From Branchiostoma floridae (lineage: Eukaryota; Chordata; Leptocardii; Amphioxiformes; Branchiostomatidae): 64,000 bases of DNA. The stretch covers positions 8,777,766 through 8,841,765 of the forward strand of contig NC_049994.1 of the NCBI RefSeq assembly GCF_000003815.2, written 5' to 3'. Positions within the stretch are counted from its first letter, which is position 1; each line of letters opens with the position of its first letter. Below the pieces are notes generated by a model that ran no database searches, was not told the DNA's origin, and saw only the letters and a program-made list of their open reading frames with translations. Below, one piece after another: positions 47,501 to 60,299 of the stretch. Made by a program: the position numbers and the translations under genes.

Positions 47501-50500
47501 TGTATTTCTCTGGTTGAACAAACAATTTGAAAGCATTTACCTTTGGTAAAGAGTTTCTGTTTCCAGTAGTGTACCGTTTTTGCATATATGTTGCCAGTGA
47601 ACAAAATAAATGAAAAAAAAGTTGTGGATTGACTCATGATACATTGTATTATGAATGGCGATAAGGTTTGGCCAAGCCCGGAAATGCTAAGGTTTTGGAT
47701 ACCCTAGCATATTATTATGGTACTGCAGCAGAACGTGAATTTCTTACACATTTTCCTCAAATTTCCGGGCGGTAAATTATGTTTACCATCATGGGAGAGA
47801 GAGACATATTGTCTTTGCCTAGTTCCTTCCTCTTCCTCTGCTTTTCTGTTCCCTTTTATGTTCTTGTGTATGGACAAATCGTGTATGATTTTGATATATG
47901 TTAAATGAATAAATCAAAATTAAATGAAATCGAAGCAACGCTAATATAATTGCCAACAGATACATTACCTTATCCCTAGGTTGCTGGCATGGTTCCAAGT
48001 CTCCAAAGGCTCAGGGTCCCAAAAACTCTTCGGCTCCTTGATATGATCTATGCAATCCTGAATAAATGATAACAAAAACTGGAAGTTCTTTGTAATTTCC
48101 TGATAAGGAGGAAAACAGAACAACAATACTTGTAATGAGTATATGTATCCCCTGTGGTAATATCATGCAGAACAAGCTTGTAATCCTGACCATTGATAAC
48201 AAAAGATAAACTGGGCCCTTTTGGTAGGCCCTAGATGAAAAGATGGAAGAAAAACATTTTAAGAAACACTGACATTGAATTACGGACTAGACAGACTTCA
48301 GGAGGAGGGGATCTTCCAAAAAGAATGGAGAAGACGATGCTTTCAACAACCAAAACCTACCTGGGAAAGCCAATATAGTCAACATATCATGTCCACTTTG
48401 AATTCATAACTACATTTTCAGTGGGAAATACAATAGTTTCAAATGATCGATGAATCATTGGTCACAAAGTTCTCTGTGTACACAGCCACTGTGTGTCATA
48501 ATCGACTGTCAACCTTTCGGTGACCGTCTGTCGCATTCCGTAGGATATAATGCTGACTCATCAGATTCTACTTCACGCTGCTGCAGCACTTAGAATAGTG
48601 AAGTGGAACTAGTCAGTGTAGCCCTAAGGAATGTGACAGACGGCCAAATGATGAGCAACCAAAATCATTTGGTCATTGAGATCACTAGAAGATCTTGGAG
48701 ATCACCGAAAGACCACTTGGAAAATATCACCTGACGCCACCATGACACAACTCTGAGCCGGCACATGGCCAGGGTAATGGATACGTCCCTCGTCCACTGA
48801 AAGACCATACTGTTTGGACGTTTGACACCGAGGACCGACTTGAATAAACGCAGACCGGTGTGACAGCGATCTCGCCCCCCCCGTGATCTCGCCCCCCCGG
48901 GGGCGAAATCACTAGCGATCTCGCCCCCCCGGGGCGAAATCACTAGCGATCTCGCCCTCCCCGACTAGTGATCTCGCCCCCCTACCTCGCCCCCCTTTAG
49001 CGATTTCGCCCCCCCCCCAAAAAAAACGGGTTTACATGACATTTTAGAAGTTGATTGGTATAAATCACAAAATGTAGTTTCAGAATGATATAAGTACACG
49101 AGTTTGATACATTCATAGTATCAATATTAACGTAATTACATGGTAATAAGATAGTTGAACTTGTTTCAGACAAAGAGGGTTGGGTCCCTTGTATTCCCAT
49201 TATTGCATATACCTGAGTCTTGACATAAGATGTATTTCATTGTATTCACCTGTCCTCAAGCAACCTATATATCTCCAATATGAAGTCTCTACCATGAAGT
49301 GACCACAAAAGAACTATGTAATGTCTTTATTAATTATGCAAATATTAGGTATTAATTAGAATAACACACATTTTGGTATATGCACCTGGCCAAGGGATAT
49401 CTTCACCTCCAACATGACTGTTTTTTCTAGTATTTAGGAACTGATGCATTTACCCGTGTTTCTTAAGACAGGTACTTTACCAGTGTTTGTGTAGCATTTA
49501 GCAACAGCTATATCAACTTGCGCGTAGATAGTGTTTATAATGAGAAACTATTATTCCCGTACGTGTGTTTTTGTTAGTGCTTTGGAAATGTTTCCAGCAC
49601 AAGAAAGAAAACACTGTGACAAATGGAAAACATATATATAGCTGACGTATTCCGTACCATAGACGGTGTTGATTTATACGTTCGCAGTAGCACTGTTTTT
49701 ATGCCACCTCAGCTGCAAAAATTGTCTTTTTCATTTCAATGTCATGTTTGCACCGAACAATATATTATCGACTTTCGAGGTATGACATCTTACGGTACGG
49801 TAATAAGGTGCCATATAGGTACCAGGTAACACACCGTATACGTTACTCCCCAGGTGCAGTATAGTAACGTTACCAGGTAGCGTACCTGTAATATGTAGTA
49901 ATCAGCTGCTCTTGGGGGGGGGGGGGCGAAAACGCTGAAGGGGGGCGAAAACGCTAGTGATCTCGCCCCCCGGGGGGGCGAGATCGCTGTCACACCGGAC
50001 CTACCGGCGATGCGCTGTACGCGTTGTTCACGAGGATGTCCAGGCGCCCATGTTGTTCCCTCGCCACCCTGTCAAACAGGTCTTTGACCTCATCGTCTTT
50101 CTCGTGATCACACTGCACAGGAATGGCGCGCCCTCCTCTTTTCTTTATCTGAAAATTAACAAAACCAAAGGTCTCAGCTTTTCATCCCAATCCTGTAATA
50201 CCTCTGTATAAGGACAGACTAGTCGTTTTGTCTCTAGAGTTTCGACAGCAGTATCAAGATTCCAGTCCTAATTGCAAACCAGCCTACGTACAGTGACGTT
50301 TTCTTCAAGCCCATTTAGCGGTTATTGTAGAGTAACGATTTAGGCTCACCCAACATCTGCTCTGAGATTGAACCAAGTATGAACATTTCTTATTGGTTGT
50401 ATCTTGAAAAATACATACCTACTTGGTATTTTTGTATTCAATTGACGATAAACAAACATTTTCTTTATTATTTTTCATGGATGAATTACGTACCTCCTCC

Positions 50501-51700
50501 ACACAGTCTGTTAGTGAAGTACCGCGGCCATTGGGCAGCAGCGTCCGACCTGGAACAATTGGTCGTGTATCATGTGTTTGGAAAGGGTTCAGAAAAAATG
50601 CTCGTTGGTTCGTTTGTTCTTGTGTAGAGTAATTGTAATTGTAAATCTACCTTACATTGAACAAAGGGGTGAACAAAGGGGTAAGAAAATCCGAGCTTTA
50701 ACAGTATGCAGATGCACAACAAACAGATAGAAGGCCGAAATTCACACTAAATATGCATCCACTATACACCTACACATCACATAAAAATCAACACCACAGC
50801 AAGTCTAAGTGCAAAGATATAACACAAAACGTGTTGCTGCAGTACCAAGGTCTACCAACAGAGGGCCCAAAATCGACCTGCATCATCACCATCCCCACAC
50901 CTACCGAAAACATTACAAATCTTTCAGTGGTTCTTACCCCACATAACCTCCATAGTGAAAACAGCATGGAAACAATACCTCCATCTTCATGCAGGTAAAA
51001 AACGTAAATCTTTTATTCGCAGAGATCATGCGTTCTCCACCTGTAAATTATTACCACTGTAACAATGAAGACCAACGGCAAATGCTAAGGTTATCCTTTG
51101 GACTAACACGCCATATGAGAATTGACGAAGACGACCTGTTATAATTATAGCGAAAAGTAACGCTATATGTATTGCCATTGCTTCTCTGTTTGTTGTGACG
51201 AAACCTTAATCTTTAAATGACTCCCATGTATGTTTCTACATGTTATAGAAGAACTTTATTGCGCGACAAATGTAACAGGTACAATGTAAGTCAATCTGTG
51301 TATACATGGGAGTTGAACTATACACTATTGCAAGTATCTAAGAACTAATCTAATGTAACAGAATAAACAATCTAGTTGATATTGTACAAGCTAATACTTC
51401 AAAACATTATGTCAATATAGCTTTGTCTCATTTTTGCAAGGAGTTGTAAATGAATTGGCCTGCAATAGATTGTTAAACTGTTGGCGATCTTCTTCGTAAG
51501 TCGGACAATCCATTATGAAGTGGACTTTGCTCTCAATACCATTATATTATGGCATGTGGGACAAATGTGCATATGAACTTCGGGTCACCTGTAATGTAGA
51601 CTGTGGCTCCGGCCTCCGCAAGTTGTAGGGCGATGCCTTTACCGACCCCTCGGGACGCTCCTGTTACTATGGCAACCTTACCGCTTAGTGCCCGGTCCAT
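44512..51700 (-). CDS. DHRS1: DHRS1-type short-chain dehydrogenase/reductase, copy 1 (322 aa, 9 exons)
   Basis: Exons: 51589-51700, 50494-50549, 50005-50148, 47969-48057, 47095-47227, 46311-46454, 45598-45670, 45185-45265 and 44512-44648. Phases match and the total is 969 nt; human DHRS1 is about 313 residues. The protein opens [20 protein letters not shown] (nucleotide-binding TGxxxGxG at 13-20), with NNAY at 97-100, ISS near 158-160, and catalytic Tyr172/Lys176 in [18 protein letters not shown] and [17 protein letters not shown] match the DHRS1 subfamily, as does the hydrophobic C-terminal tail. It is an NAD(P)(H)-dependent oxidoreductase of carbonyl or steroid-like substrates, probably ER-associated. 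The ATG at 51698-51700 is used because no in-frame ATG lies in the preceding open stretch. Confidence 0.93.
48524..48645. mobile_element. Hairpin MITE in DHRS1 copy 1 intron 3
   Basis: GACCGTCTGTCGCATTCC at the left pairs with GGAATGTGACAGACGGCC at the right, and TGACTCATCAGATTCTACTT pairs with a matching inner block before GTGAAG. Target duplication is not clear. Confidence 0.6.
48859..49994. mobile_element. C/G-rich foldback element, about 1.14 kb, in DHRS1 copy 1 intron 3
   Basis: The left end is TGTGACAGCGATCTCGCCCC and the right end is its inverse, GGGGCGAGATCGCTGTCACA. CCGG flanks both (48855-48858 and 49995-49998). Near the left end the unit GATCTCGCCCCCC.../GGGGCGAAATCACTAGC recurs several times up to about 49020. 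Near the right end long G runs (49914-49945) mirror it. The AT-rich centre has no gene. The right end stops 10 bases short of exon 3 of DHRS1 (50005). Confidence 0.8.
51238..51545 (-). pseudogene. Non-LTR retrotransposon 3' remnant
   Basis: On the minus strand, [20 protein letters not shown] is the typical C-terminal segment of animal non-LTR polyproteins. A 3' UTR follows, ending in GCGCAATAAAGTTCTTCTAT. It lies in intron 1 of DHRS1 copy 1, close to exon 1. Confidence 0.65.
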
Positions 51701-53580
51701 TCTTGTCGAACCGCTGATAGAATTGGAGGGAGACAAACGACAATTTTAAGGTGATTCTGTGTTTGTTTTACACAGCTGCTTAACCGACGCCCTTTCTAGC
51801 ATAAAATAATAGGCAATTAAACAAGACCTTGTAAAAGTACTTACCTTTATTTCAATCTTAAAAATTCTTCTCCACCAGAAAGTCACAAGGTTGAACTTGA
51901 GAAACAATTGCAAAGAAAACAGGGGGTAGGGACCTCATATCCGGATCTGCGTATAACGTGCAGTTTACATACCCGCCTGTTTTTTTAACTATTTTCTAAA
52001 TAATTTTTTTTACCGGGCAAATTTTGATCATAAATGTCGAGATTTCTGCTATAAGGACTGAAGCATGTATATTTTTTTTAAATCTTGCCAAAGTGACCTT
52101 CGGCATGCTTTGATCTCAGTCAGCCTGATGATCTCTCCCTCAGTAACGCCAACAAAACTGGTGAACTGAAGAAATTTTAACCAAAATAGAAAGCTCAGAC
52201 CCTACCTGTTCCTTCTAACCAAAAAGTCTCCAGGTTGGGCAAAAATCTCCAAGGAAAAGAAGGATTTTCACAAAGGTTTTAAGTTGGAACACTTTAGCTT
52301 TACTGTGCAGCGCAACTCGGACTTCAGCATGGTGTCCTTAAACCAGGGTCAATTCAGGGACGCTATATGCTGATGCCAGAGTGGCCTTGGCCCAACACAC
52401 CAGCTTATACAAGACGACATTTGAACTAAGATGACAAGCGTTTTGTCTAGAAAGTCTGCGGCAACTACGTACTTTTACCGAAACAGAATATTCCATATAC
52501 TGTATGATCTTATAGAATTGTTGAGTATGTAACGTTTTATGCATGCGGAGCAACGGACAGTGAACTTCAATCTTCTGATACAGACAATGTCTAATTTTGA
52601 AGAGGTTAAAAATTAAAGGGTCTCTGATGACCTTTGGACCACTCACGGTCAAGCAGGCTTCTCACGGTGTCGGGTCGTTCGGAGCGCTGATTGGTTATCA
52701 GCCATAACTGCTAGGAACTGTCCCACTCACTCACATTGATTCACAAACACAGTTGATAGAATACTGGCTTAGATTACAAGGTCTCCCAAATAAAAGACTT
52801 GTGAAGAAAGCATATAACACTTCTGTTGAGTCACAACAAGACATGTTATGTAGACATGGTTTCCAAAATGTTTGGCTTAACCCTGCCGTTACTGACAACC
52901 ATTGGGAAATATATTCAAGAACCGTCTGATAGACACGTTTCTCTCTCATTGGAGACAAGAAATAAAAAAGTCTTAACATAATACTCAGCACTTATATTGC
53001 AAAATCCCCAAAAAAATTCCGTTACGAAAAATATCTCTTTTCCGTTCAAAACAAATTCTTTGGAAATAAGTAAACGAAAGGATTAGAGCTCACACCCTAC
53101 AAATAGAAAAGGGCCGACACTACAACACACCAGCCAATGAGAGACTGTGTCCCACATGCCATAATGGTGTTGAAAACGAATTCCACTTTACAATTGATTA
53201 TCCGACCTACAAAGAAGACCGTCAAAAGTGATTACAATCTATTGTATGTAAGTCCGATGCTGTACTACCACGTGACAAGGCAGAGATATTCAATGTTATT
53301 ATTATACATGTCCTGTTCATTTACCTACATAGGACAATTCATTGACAATTCCTTGAAAAAAACAGGTAATGCTATATGCCCTCGTTGAACCGTGATGGTG
53401 GCAGGTTTCGCCTTCCCGCCATTTATGATTCGCTGCTACCTGACGTCATCCGACGACTTCCGGATTAGTCAGCGAATCATTTCATCTGAAGAAGGTCGAA
53501 GTGCTCGACCGAAAATTTATGGCGAGTCCCTTCTTTGTGTTGGAACAAAGTTTAAACTTTTGCAATATGGAATTTAGCTC
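51687..53580. repeat. 1.9-kb tandem duplication, unit A
   Basis: Nearly identical to 53581-55481 (offset 1,894 growing to 1,905 through small indels). Unit A starts within coding exon 1 of DHRS1 copy 1 and extends into its 5' flank. Confidence 0.92.
52750..53231 (+). pseudogene. Non-LTR retrotransposon C-terminal remnant (unit A)
   Basis: Plus-strand pieces read WLRLQGLPNKRLVKKAYN and, after a stop and frame change, NERLCPTCHNGVENEFHFTI followed by DYPTYKEDRQK. This is the C-terminal CxxC...ENEFHF end of animal non-LTR elements of the same kind as the 51238-51545 remnant. It is broken by stops. Confidence 0.65.
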
Positions 53581-55481
53581 AGTGCCCGGTCCATTCTTGT
53601 CGAACTGCTGATAAAATTGGAGGAAGACAAACGACAATATTTAAGGTGATTTTGTGTTGTACAGCTGCTTAACCGCCGCCCTTCGGAGCAACAGGGATAA
53701 CGTCAAAGTTACTTGATCCCAATGCAACTAGAATGAAATAAGAGGCAATGAAACAAGACATTGTAAAAGTACTTACCTTTATTTCAATCTTAAAAATTCT
53801 TCTCCACCAGAAAGTCACAAGGTTGAACTTGAGAAATAATTGCAAAGAAAACAGGGGGTTGGGACCTCATTTCCGGATCTGCGCATAACGTGCAGTTTAC
53901 CTACCCGCCTGTTTTTTATTTATGTTTTAAATAATTTTTTTTACCGGGCAAATTTTGATCATAAATGTCGAGATTTCTGCTATAAGGACTGAAGCATGTA
54001 TCTTGACCTTTGGCATGCTTTGAACTCAGTCAGCCTGATGATCTCTCCCTCAGTAACGCCAACAAAACTGGTGAACTGAAGAAATTTTGACCAAAATAGA
54101 AAGCTCAGACCCTACCTGTTCTTTTTAACCAACAAAGTCTCCAGGTTGGGCAAAAATATCCAAGGAAAAGAAGGATTTTCAAAGGTTTTAAGTTGGAACA
54201 CTTTAGCTTTACTGTGCAGCGCAACTCGGACTTCAGCATGGTGTCCTTAAACCAGGGTCAAGGACGCTATATGCTGATGCCAGAGTGGCATTGGTCCAAC
54301 ACACCAGGCTTATACAAGACGACATTTGAACTAAGATGACCTACGTTTTGTCTAGAAAGTCTGCGGCCACTACGTACTTTTACCGAAACAGAATATTCCA
54401 TAAACTGTATGATCGTATAGAATTATTGAGTATGTAACGTTTTATGCATGCGGAGCAACGGACAGTGAACTTCAATCTTCTGATACAGACAATGTCTAAT
54501 TTTGAAGAGGTTAAAAATTAAAGGGTCTCTGATGACCTTTGGACCACTCACGGTCAAGCAGGCTTCTCACGGTGTCGGGTCGTTCGGAGCGCTGATTGGT
54601 TATCAGCCATAACTGCTAGGAACTGTCCCACTCACTCACATTGATTCACAAACACAGTTGATAGAATACTGGCTTAGATTACAAGGTCTCCCAAATAAAA
54701 GACTTGTGAAGAAAGCATATAACACTTCTGTTGAGTCACAACAAGACATGTTATGTAGACATGGTTTCCAAAATGTTTGGCTTAACCCTGCCGTTACTGA
54801 CAACCATTGGGAAATATATTCAAGAACCGTCTGATAGACACGTTTCTCTCTCATTGGAGACAAGAAATAAAAAAGTCTTAACATAATACTCAGCACTTAT
54901 ATTGCAAAATCCCAAAAAAAATTCCGTTACGAAAAATATCTCTTTTCCGTTCAAAACAAATTCTTTGGAAATAAGTAAACGAAAGGATTAGAGCTCACAC
55001 CCTACAAATAGAAAAGGGCCGACACTACAACACACCAGCCAATGAGAGACTGTGTCCCACATGCCATAATGGTGTTGAAAACGAATTCCACTTTACAATT
55101 GATTATCCGACCTACAAAGAAGACCGTCAAAAGTGATTACAATCTATTGTATGTAAGTCCGATGCTGTACTACCACGTGACAAGGCAGAGATATTCAATG
55201 TTATTATTATACATGTCCTGTTCATTTACCTACATAGGACAATTCATTGACAATTCCTTGAAAAAAACAGGTAATGCTATATGCCCTCGTTGAACCGTGA
55301 TGGTGGCAGGTTTCGCCTTCCCGCCATTTATGATTCGCTGCTACCTGACGTCATCCGACGACTTCCGGATTAGTCAGCGAATCATTTCATCTGAAGAAGG
55401 TCGAAGTGCTCGACCGAAAATTTATGGCGAGTCCCTTCTTTGTGTTGGAACAAAGTTTAAACTTTTGCAATATGGAATTTA
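53581..55481. repeat. 1.9-kb tandem duplication, unit B
   Basis: Begins with AGTGCCCGGTCCATTC, an orphan copy of the first codons of DHRS1 (M-D-R-A-L on the minus strand, ATG at 53592-53594) cut off by the duplication junction. 86- and 83-codon frames at 52731-52991 and 53137-53388 recur unchanged 1,905 bp further on. These frames are by-products of the retrotransposon remnant. Confidence 0.92.
54655..55136 (+). pseudogene. Non-LTR retrotransposon C-terminal remnant (unit B copy)
   Basis: Duplicate of the 52750-53231 remnant, sharing the same stops; copied as part of the 1.9-kb duplication rather than inserted separately. Confidence 0.65.
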
Positions 55482-55735
55482 CCAACACAGATGAGCTTTC
55501 ATTCAGGTAATGCTATATTGACATATTAGTGTTTCATTAGATTATTAACATTCGTCAGAACGTAGTTCAAGTATAGACATATTCTTTTACCCATTAGTTT
55601 TTCCTCTTTTTGCTTGCGCTCACATCAGTTTGTGGTGTACAGTCTTACACAGAAGATGATATCAACAACATCGAGTCATTGTGGTCTAACGTTGCCGACC
55701 AGATCTGTAATGTACAGTTACTGTTTCTACACGAG

Positions 55736-58700
55736 TTACAGTATGTGGTAGTATGCAGAAAGCATCCAGCCGGGGATCTTGACAGAAGCTGGTATCCAGG
55801 CAGCCAGCATGGAGTAGCCTAGCATCGACAGTCTGTCTCTTAGCCGGCGGACATAGTCTGGGGGAGACCGGCCTGCAAATATAGCGTATCATTGGTGTGT
55901 ACGCCAGTTTGTAGTGTTGGTTCTGTGACATTCTAAACAGTAAGCAAGAGGACAACATGAAAATGAGAGCTGGGTGCAGAACTGACTTCTAGTTATATCC
56001 ACTCCCCGCAGCGTCATAATTCATTGTACCATATCGTTATTAACTGCAGTACCATGGTGCATCGTTGGGAGCAGTACTAGCGTCTATGTGTTCCTCATAT
56101 AAAAATGATGGTTTGGAACATTGCATTGGTACATACATGTATATGCAGAATTAACGGCTTCTAGGTCATCATCTTCCGAACTCGTAATTATTACTAGATT
56201 ATTGCTAGTCCGAGAATCGTCACTAGATATCATTACCCAAATCACCCAGTAAACTTTTCTTAAAGAAGAGTTGATAGCCCTACCATCAATGTCTTTAAAG
56301 CCGTACTCATCTGCAAGGTCTCCAGTGGTGAAAATTCTTCCCGTCTTCTTCATGATGTCGGGGTCTGAAATAAAGTTATACCTCTTAACTTATGATACAG
56401 CAGACGGCCATCAAACAAATGAATGATCGACGTGTATCAAAGTGGTTGTACTTAGTTTATGTACCAGTGAGCTTACCTGCGGCCAGAGAAACGATGCCTC
56501 TCCCTGAGAACTCTGTACTCTCTGAGTTCGACACATATCTGTCCTTAAACTTCAAGGAGATAGATATGTTAGTAATTGTCTGATATGAGCTCTTTATGTT
56601 ATTTTTCATTCCCCTATGATCCTTCCCCATGTTTTTCTGGTATGGAGTTCAAATAGCCCTCTCAGCAGGTTCTATGAGTCGGGCCTTTTTCACAGCCACA
56701 AGAAACATGTTGGCTCAAAACGGTCATCATTCTAAGTCACTATGACTCTGGATGGGAAGTATTACAATCAGCTCAGAAAAATGTGCACTATCGATATTGT
56801 TTGATCTGAACGAGTTTGATTTGAATTCGTTGTACATACATGTACTGGGTCTTTATATACAATCAATTCCTGGAACAAAAAATATGCGAGACTAGCTTAA
56901 AGACTAGCTTTCATTTTACCGCCGACTGAAGTGATGTTTTAGGCTGACAGTTTTCTGCCCATTCCGTGAAGATTTCTGTCCGCGTAGCGCCCGGCCACAG
57001 GGACAGGAAAGCCACGTTATACTCTCTCAACTCTTGCGCACAGTCCGATGCTATACGGTCCGCCTGTATGAAATAAATGTAACATTTGTAACAGCCCCCT
57101 TCAAGTTAAGCAATCCACTACTATGAGTAGTTGAAACGATTGGAGTCGTATGGCGTAAACGGCTCAGAGATTAGTAACTTCAATGCAGTGCCGCATTGTC
57201 CTCGTATGTCTTAAAGCAAATTAAGAAGAACAATTGATGTTTTTGTAATACATGCACAAGAAAACAAAAGCAGCCATTTTTGTGCCAGATACGCCTCTGA
57301 TGAACATGCATGTACAGCCCTTCTCGCCACGTGAGCGTGATCAGCCGTCAGCCAATCAGATGCGCTAACTCTTGCTACTGGAGGAAAACTTAACAGCCAA
57401 TCACGTCGCTGGTAACCGTTAAAAGGCAACGTGGTTGGCTGATCGCTTTCCCTCCAACATCAGGCGGACGAGCATCTGATTGGTTTATGGATGGTCAGCG
57501 ATAACGCACCGGGATGGGCCAATGCTTGACATATACAAAAGGTGGGTCTTGCATAGTCTCCAAGCAGACCCATCGGTGCCTTAGAGATAATATATCAAAG
57601 CTGGCAAAGAGTATAGCCGGCCAAAGGGAGATAGCCGGCTAAGGGAGTCAAACGGGTGCCGCTATACTAAGTCCCTGGCCAGCTTTGATACTATTTCTAA
57701 GGCACCGTTGGGTCTGCTTGGAGACTAGGTCTTGCAGGAGTGGATATCTTACCGCTGCCTTGCCGACACAATAGCACGGGTTCAGACCATACGTGAGCCC
57801 TCCCTCGGAGGAAATGTTGACGATGAGCCCCTTCCGAGCCGGTACCATCAGCCGGGCAGCGTGTACAGCGCAGATGTAAACACCTCTGGGAAAACACACG
57901 GAACTTCACTACACAGCTTAACCAGTCACCAGATTGTTTGATATTGTTCATTCTTACTGAGCTTAGTCTTTCTGTTTGTTTTATGTCTCAATGCTGCTTT
58001 AATGCTGTTTACTTTATAGTGCTCTATTTATTGAGAAGAGGGAATTGTCAGCAGATATTATACCTTATTCCTACGCTGTTGGTTTGGTTCCAAGTTTCCA
58101 AAGGCTCGTCCCAAAAACTCGTCGGCTCCTCGATATGATCTATGCAAGCCTGCATTAAACAATAACAGAAACTGGTCATTGCATTGTTCAACCGATGAGC
58201 AACCAGAAGTTTATTGGTATTATTTGAAAATCTTGGAGATCACTGAAAGACCACTGAGATCATTGGAAGATCACATCTTAGAAATCACTGAAACATCACC
58301 AAAAGACTAAGACTAAATGATTCTGGAGAGCCCACTAGAAATACTAATTTCGGCGATAAGATATTGCCGTGCCAGAAGCAGACGTCCTCCCCTGACAGTT
58401 TGTAGTTTGTATCTTGGTAATAGGGCCCTCAAACTGAAACCGAATCAACAGGAATCAAGCAGAACCAGCCGAACTGCTGAAGAAATTGCAAAATTTGTGC
58501 CACATTCGGGCGGGAATTCCAAATAGATATTTGTGTTCATTCTTGTGGCCGGCCGGTTGTCCATCGAATGAGATCACAATGTTTCGAAAAATGTTAGAAT
58601 GACTTAGAATACGGCCGCACTGTAGTTAGAATACACTTTTAATGCCGTTTTGTATTTCTCCACCTCAAATACACAGCGAAAGTTTTGATCATGACAACAT

Positions 58701-58907
58701 CATTCGGGACGGGCATAAGGATAGACAGAAAATATCTGGAATTCAGTAAGAATTTTTAGAATATATAGTATTACGAATTCCCAGGAATACACAAAGAATT
58801 CTGCTCAGATGGCATTCCGGCCCATATATGTTCTGATTCTCGTGTGAAGGGACCTTGAGGGAGTTACGAGGTATACATATAGTTTGATGAAAGACCGAAT
58901 TGAGACG

Positions 58908-58970
<63 letters not shown>

Positions 58971-60292
58971 AACAATGACTTAAATAATGCAGGTGGGACT
59001 TACCGGAGCGGCGCTGTACGCGTTGTTCACCAGGATGTCCAGGCGCCCATGTTGTTCCCTCGCCACCCTGTCAAACAGGTCTTTGACCTCGTCGTCTTTC
59101 TCGTGATCACACTGGACGGGAATGGCGCGCCCTCCTCTTTTCTTTATCTGAAAGTTAACCAAACAAAAGGTCACATCCTTCCAAACCACCCTTGTAATCA
59201 TTTTTTCCTTAGATTTTTGACAGCAAGGTATCATGTCTAAAGTGACCACCTGCCTACAGTGACCGTTTTCGTCAAGTCCATTGGCGGTTACTATAGAGTA
59301 ACGATTTAGGCTCTCCCAACATCTGCTTTGAGATGAACCTAGTATTAACGTCTTACTTGTACCTAATCATATACGTGGTGTTTTTGTATTCAATTGATAA
59401 ATCAATAACACAACTTTAAATTGTTTTTGATGGATAAATTCCGTACCTCCTCCACACAGTCTGTGAGTGACGTACCCCGGCCGTTGGGCAGCAGCGTCCG
59501 ACCTGGAACAAGTAGTCGTGTACTAGTCTCTACCAGACTCTGATAGAAATAGGGGGCTTTGGCTTAGTTAGGAATGAAAGCCTAGTAGAAGTAAACTGAC
59601 CGGCCGGCGGATAGCTGCAAAAGAGAGACTGAATTCCCATGGCAACTTAGTTGTCCCTATTTGGCCAAATTCTTCTCTTTTTTTGTCATCCAGCCGACAC
59701 GTCTGCCTGGAGACTTGTCGAGAATCATATGTATGGAAAGGGTCCAGGAACAATCGCTCATTGGTTCATTTAGCCAGATTGTATCATTATTGTGTAGAGG
59801 TAGATCTGAACATATGAGTTCACGGTGTGTGATTCATACAGCTTTTAAGGACTATATGCATGTAGTTGGTTAAACTGTGCACTGCACTGTCTTTATTGAA
59901 ACCAAGGGTTAAGAACATCAGAGATTAATGGTCCTTAACGAAAAATTTAATGTCATATTCACGAACCATAAATTTTACTCATTGATATACACATAAGATC
60001 ATGCCCTTTACCCGTATGACTGTCACAATATATATATCTCGAGACATCAAAATGCCATATATGCTCTAAGTGGTGTCAACACCATTCTTGAAGTTGCCAC
60101 ATTTCCATTGTTGCACTGAAACTTCAATTTCTGATTGATATTCACGTTTATTAACATGTGCTACATGAAATTTAGGTCACCTGTAATGTACACTGTGGCT
60201 CCGGCCTCCGCAAGTTGTAGAGCGATGCCTTTACCGATCCCTCGGGACGCCCCTGTTACTATGGCAACCTTACCGACAAGCGCCCGGTCCAT
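55736..60292 (-). CDS. DHRS1: DHRS1-type short-chain dehydrogenase/reductase, copy 2 (321 aa, 9 exons)
   Basis: Exons: 60181-60292, 59447-59502, 59004-59147, 58064-58149, 57753-57885, 56920-57063, 56477-56549, 56284-56364 and 55736-55872. Phases match copy 1; exon 4 is one codon shorter, and the total is 966 nt. [20 protein letters not shown] gives the cofactor motif, NNAY is present, and the catalytic pair is kept in CYCVGKAA. The gene is intact, so both copies may be expressed. Exon 7 uses the acceptor TTGAAG, weaker than the GTCAG of copy 1. Substitutions cluster after the active site ([20 protein letters not shown] here, [20 protein letters not shown] in copy 1). An upstream in-frame stretch exists, but MDRAL is the family-like start. 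Confidence 0.92.
57554..57727. mobile_element. 174-bp MITE, short relative of the 30215-31240 element
   Basis: It starts TAGTCTCCAAGCAGACCC and ends GGGTCTGCTTGGAGACTA. GGTCTTGCA flanks both ends (57545-57553 and 57728-57736), a 9-bp target duplication. It shares the terminal 50 bases and the internal AGATAGCCGGCTAAGGGAGT block with the large element but has no inserted gene sequence. Its end is 25 bp from exon 5 of DHRS1 copy 2. Confidence 0.85.
58911..58968. repeat. (AT)n microsatellite
   Basis: A pure TA/AT dinucleotide run of nearly 60 bases in intron 3 of DHRS1 copy 2. Confidence 0.95.
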
Positions 60293-60299
60293 TCTTGTC

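Noticed and set aside
52731-52991. 86-codon minus-strand frame repeated at 54636-54896
   Set aside because: It is antisense to a plus-strand retrotransposon remnant; identity of the two copies reflects the 1.9-kb duplication, not selection.
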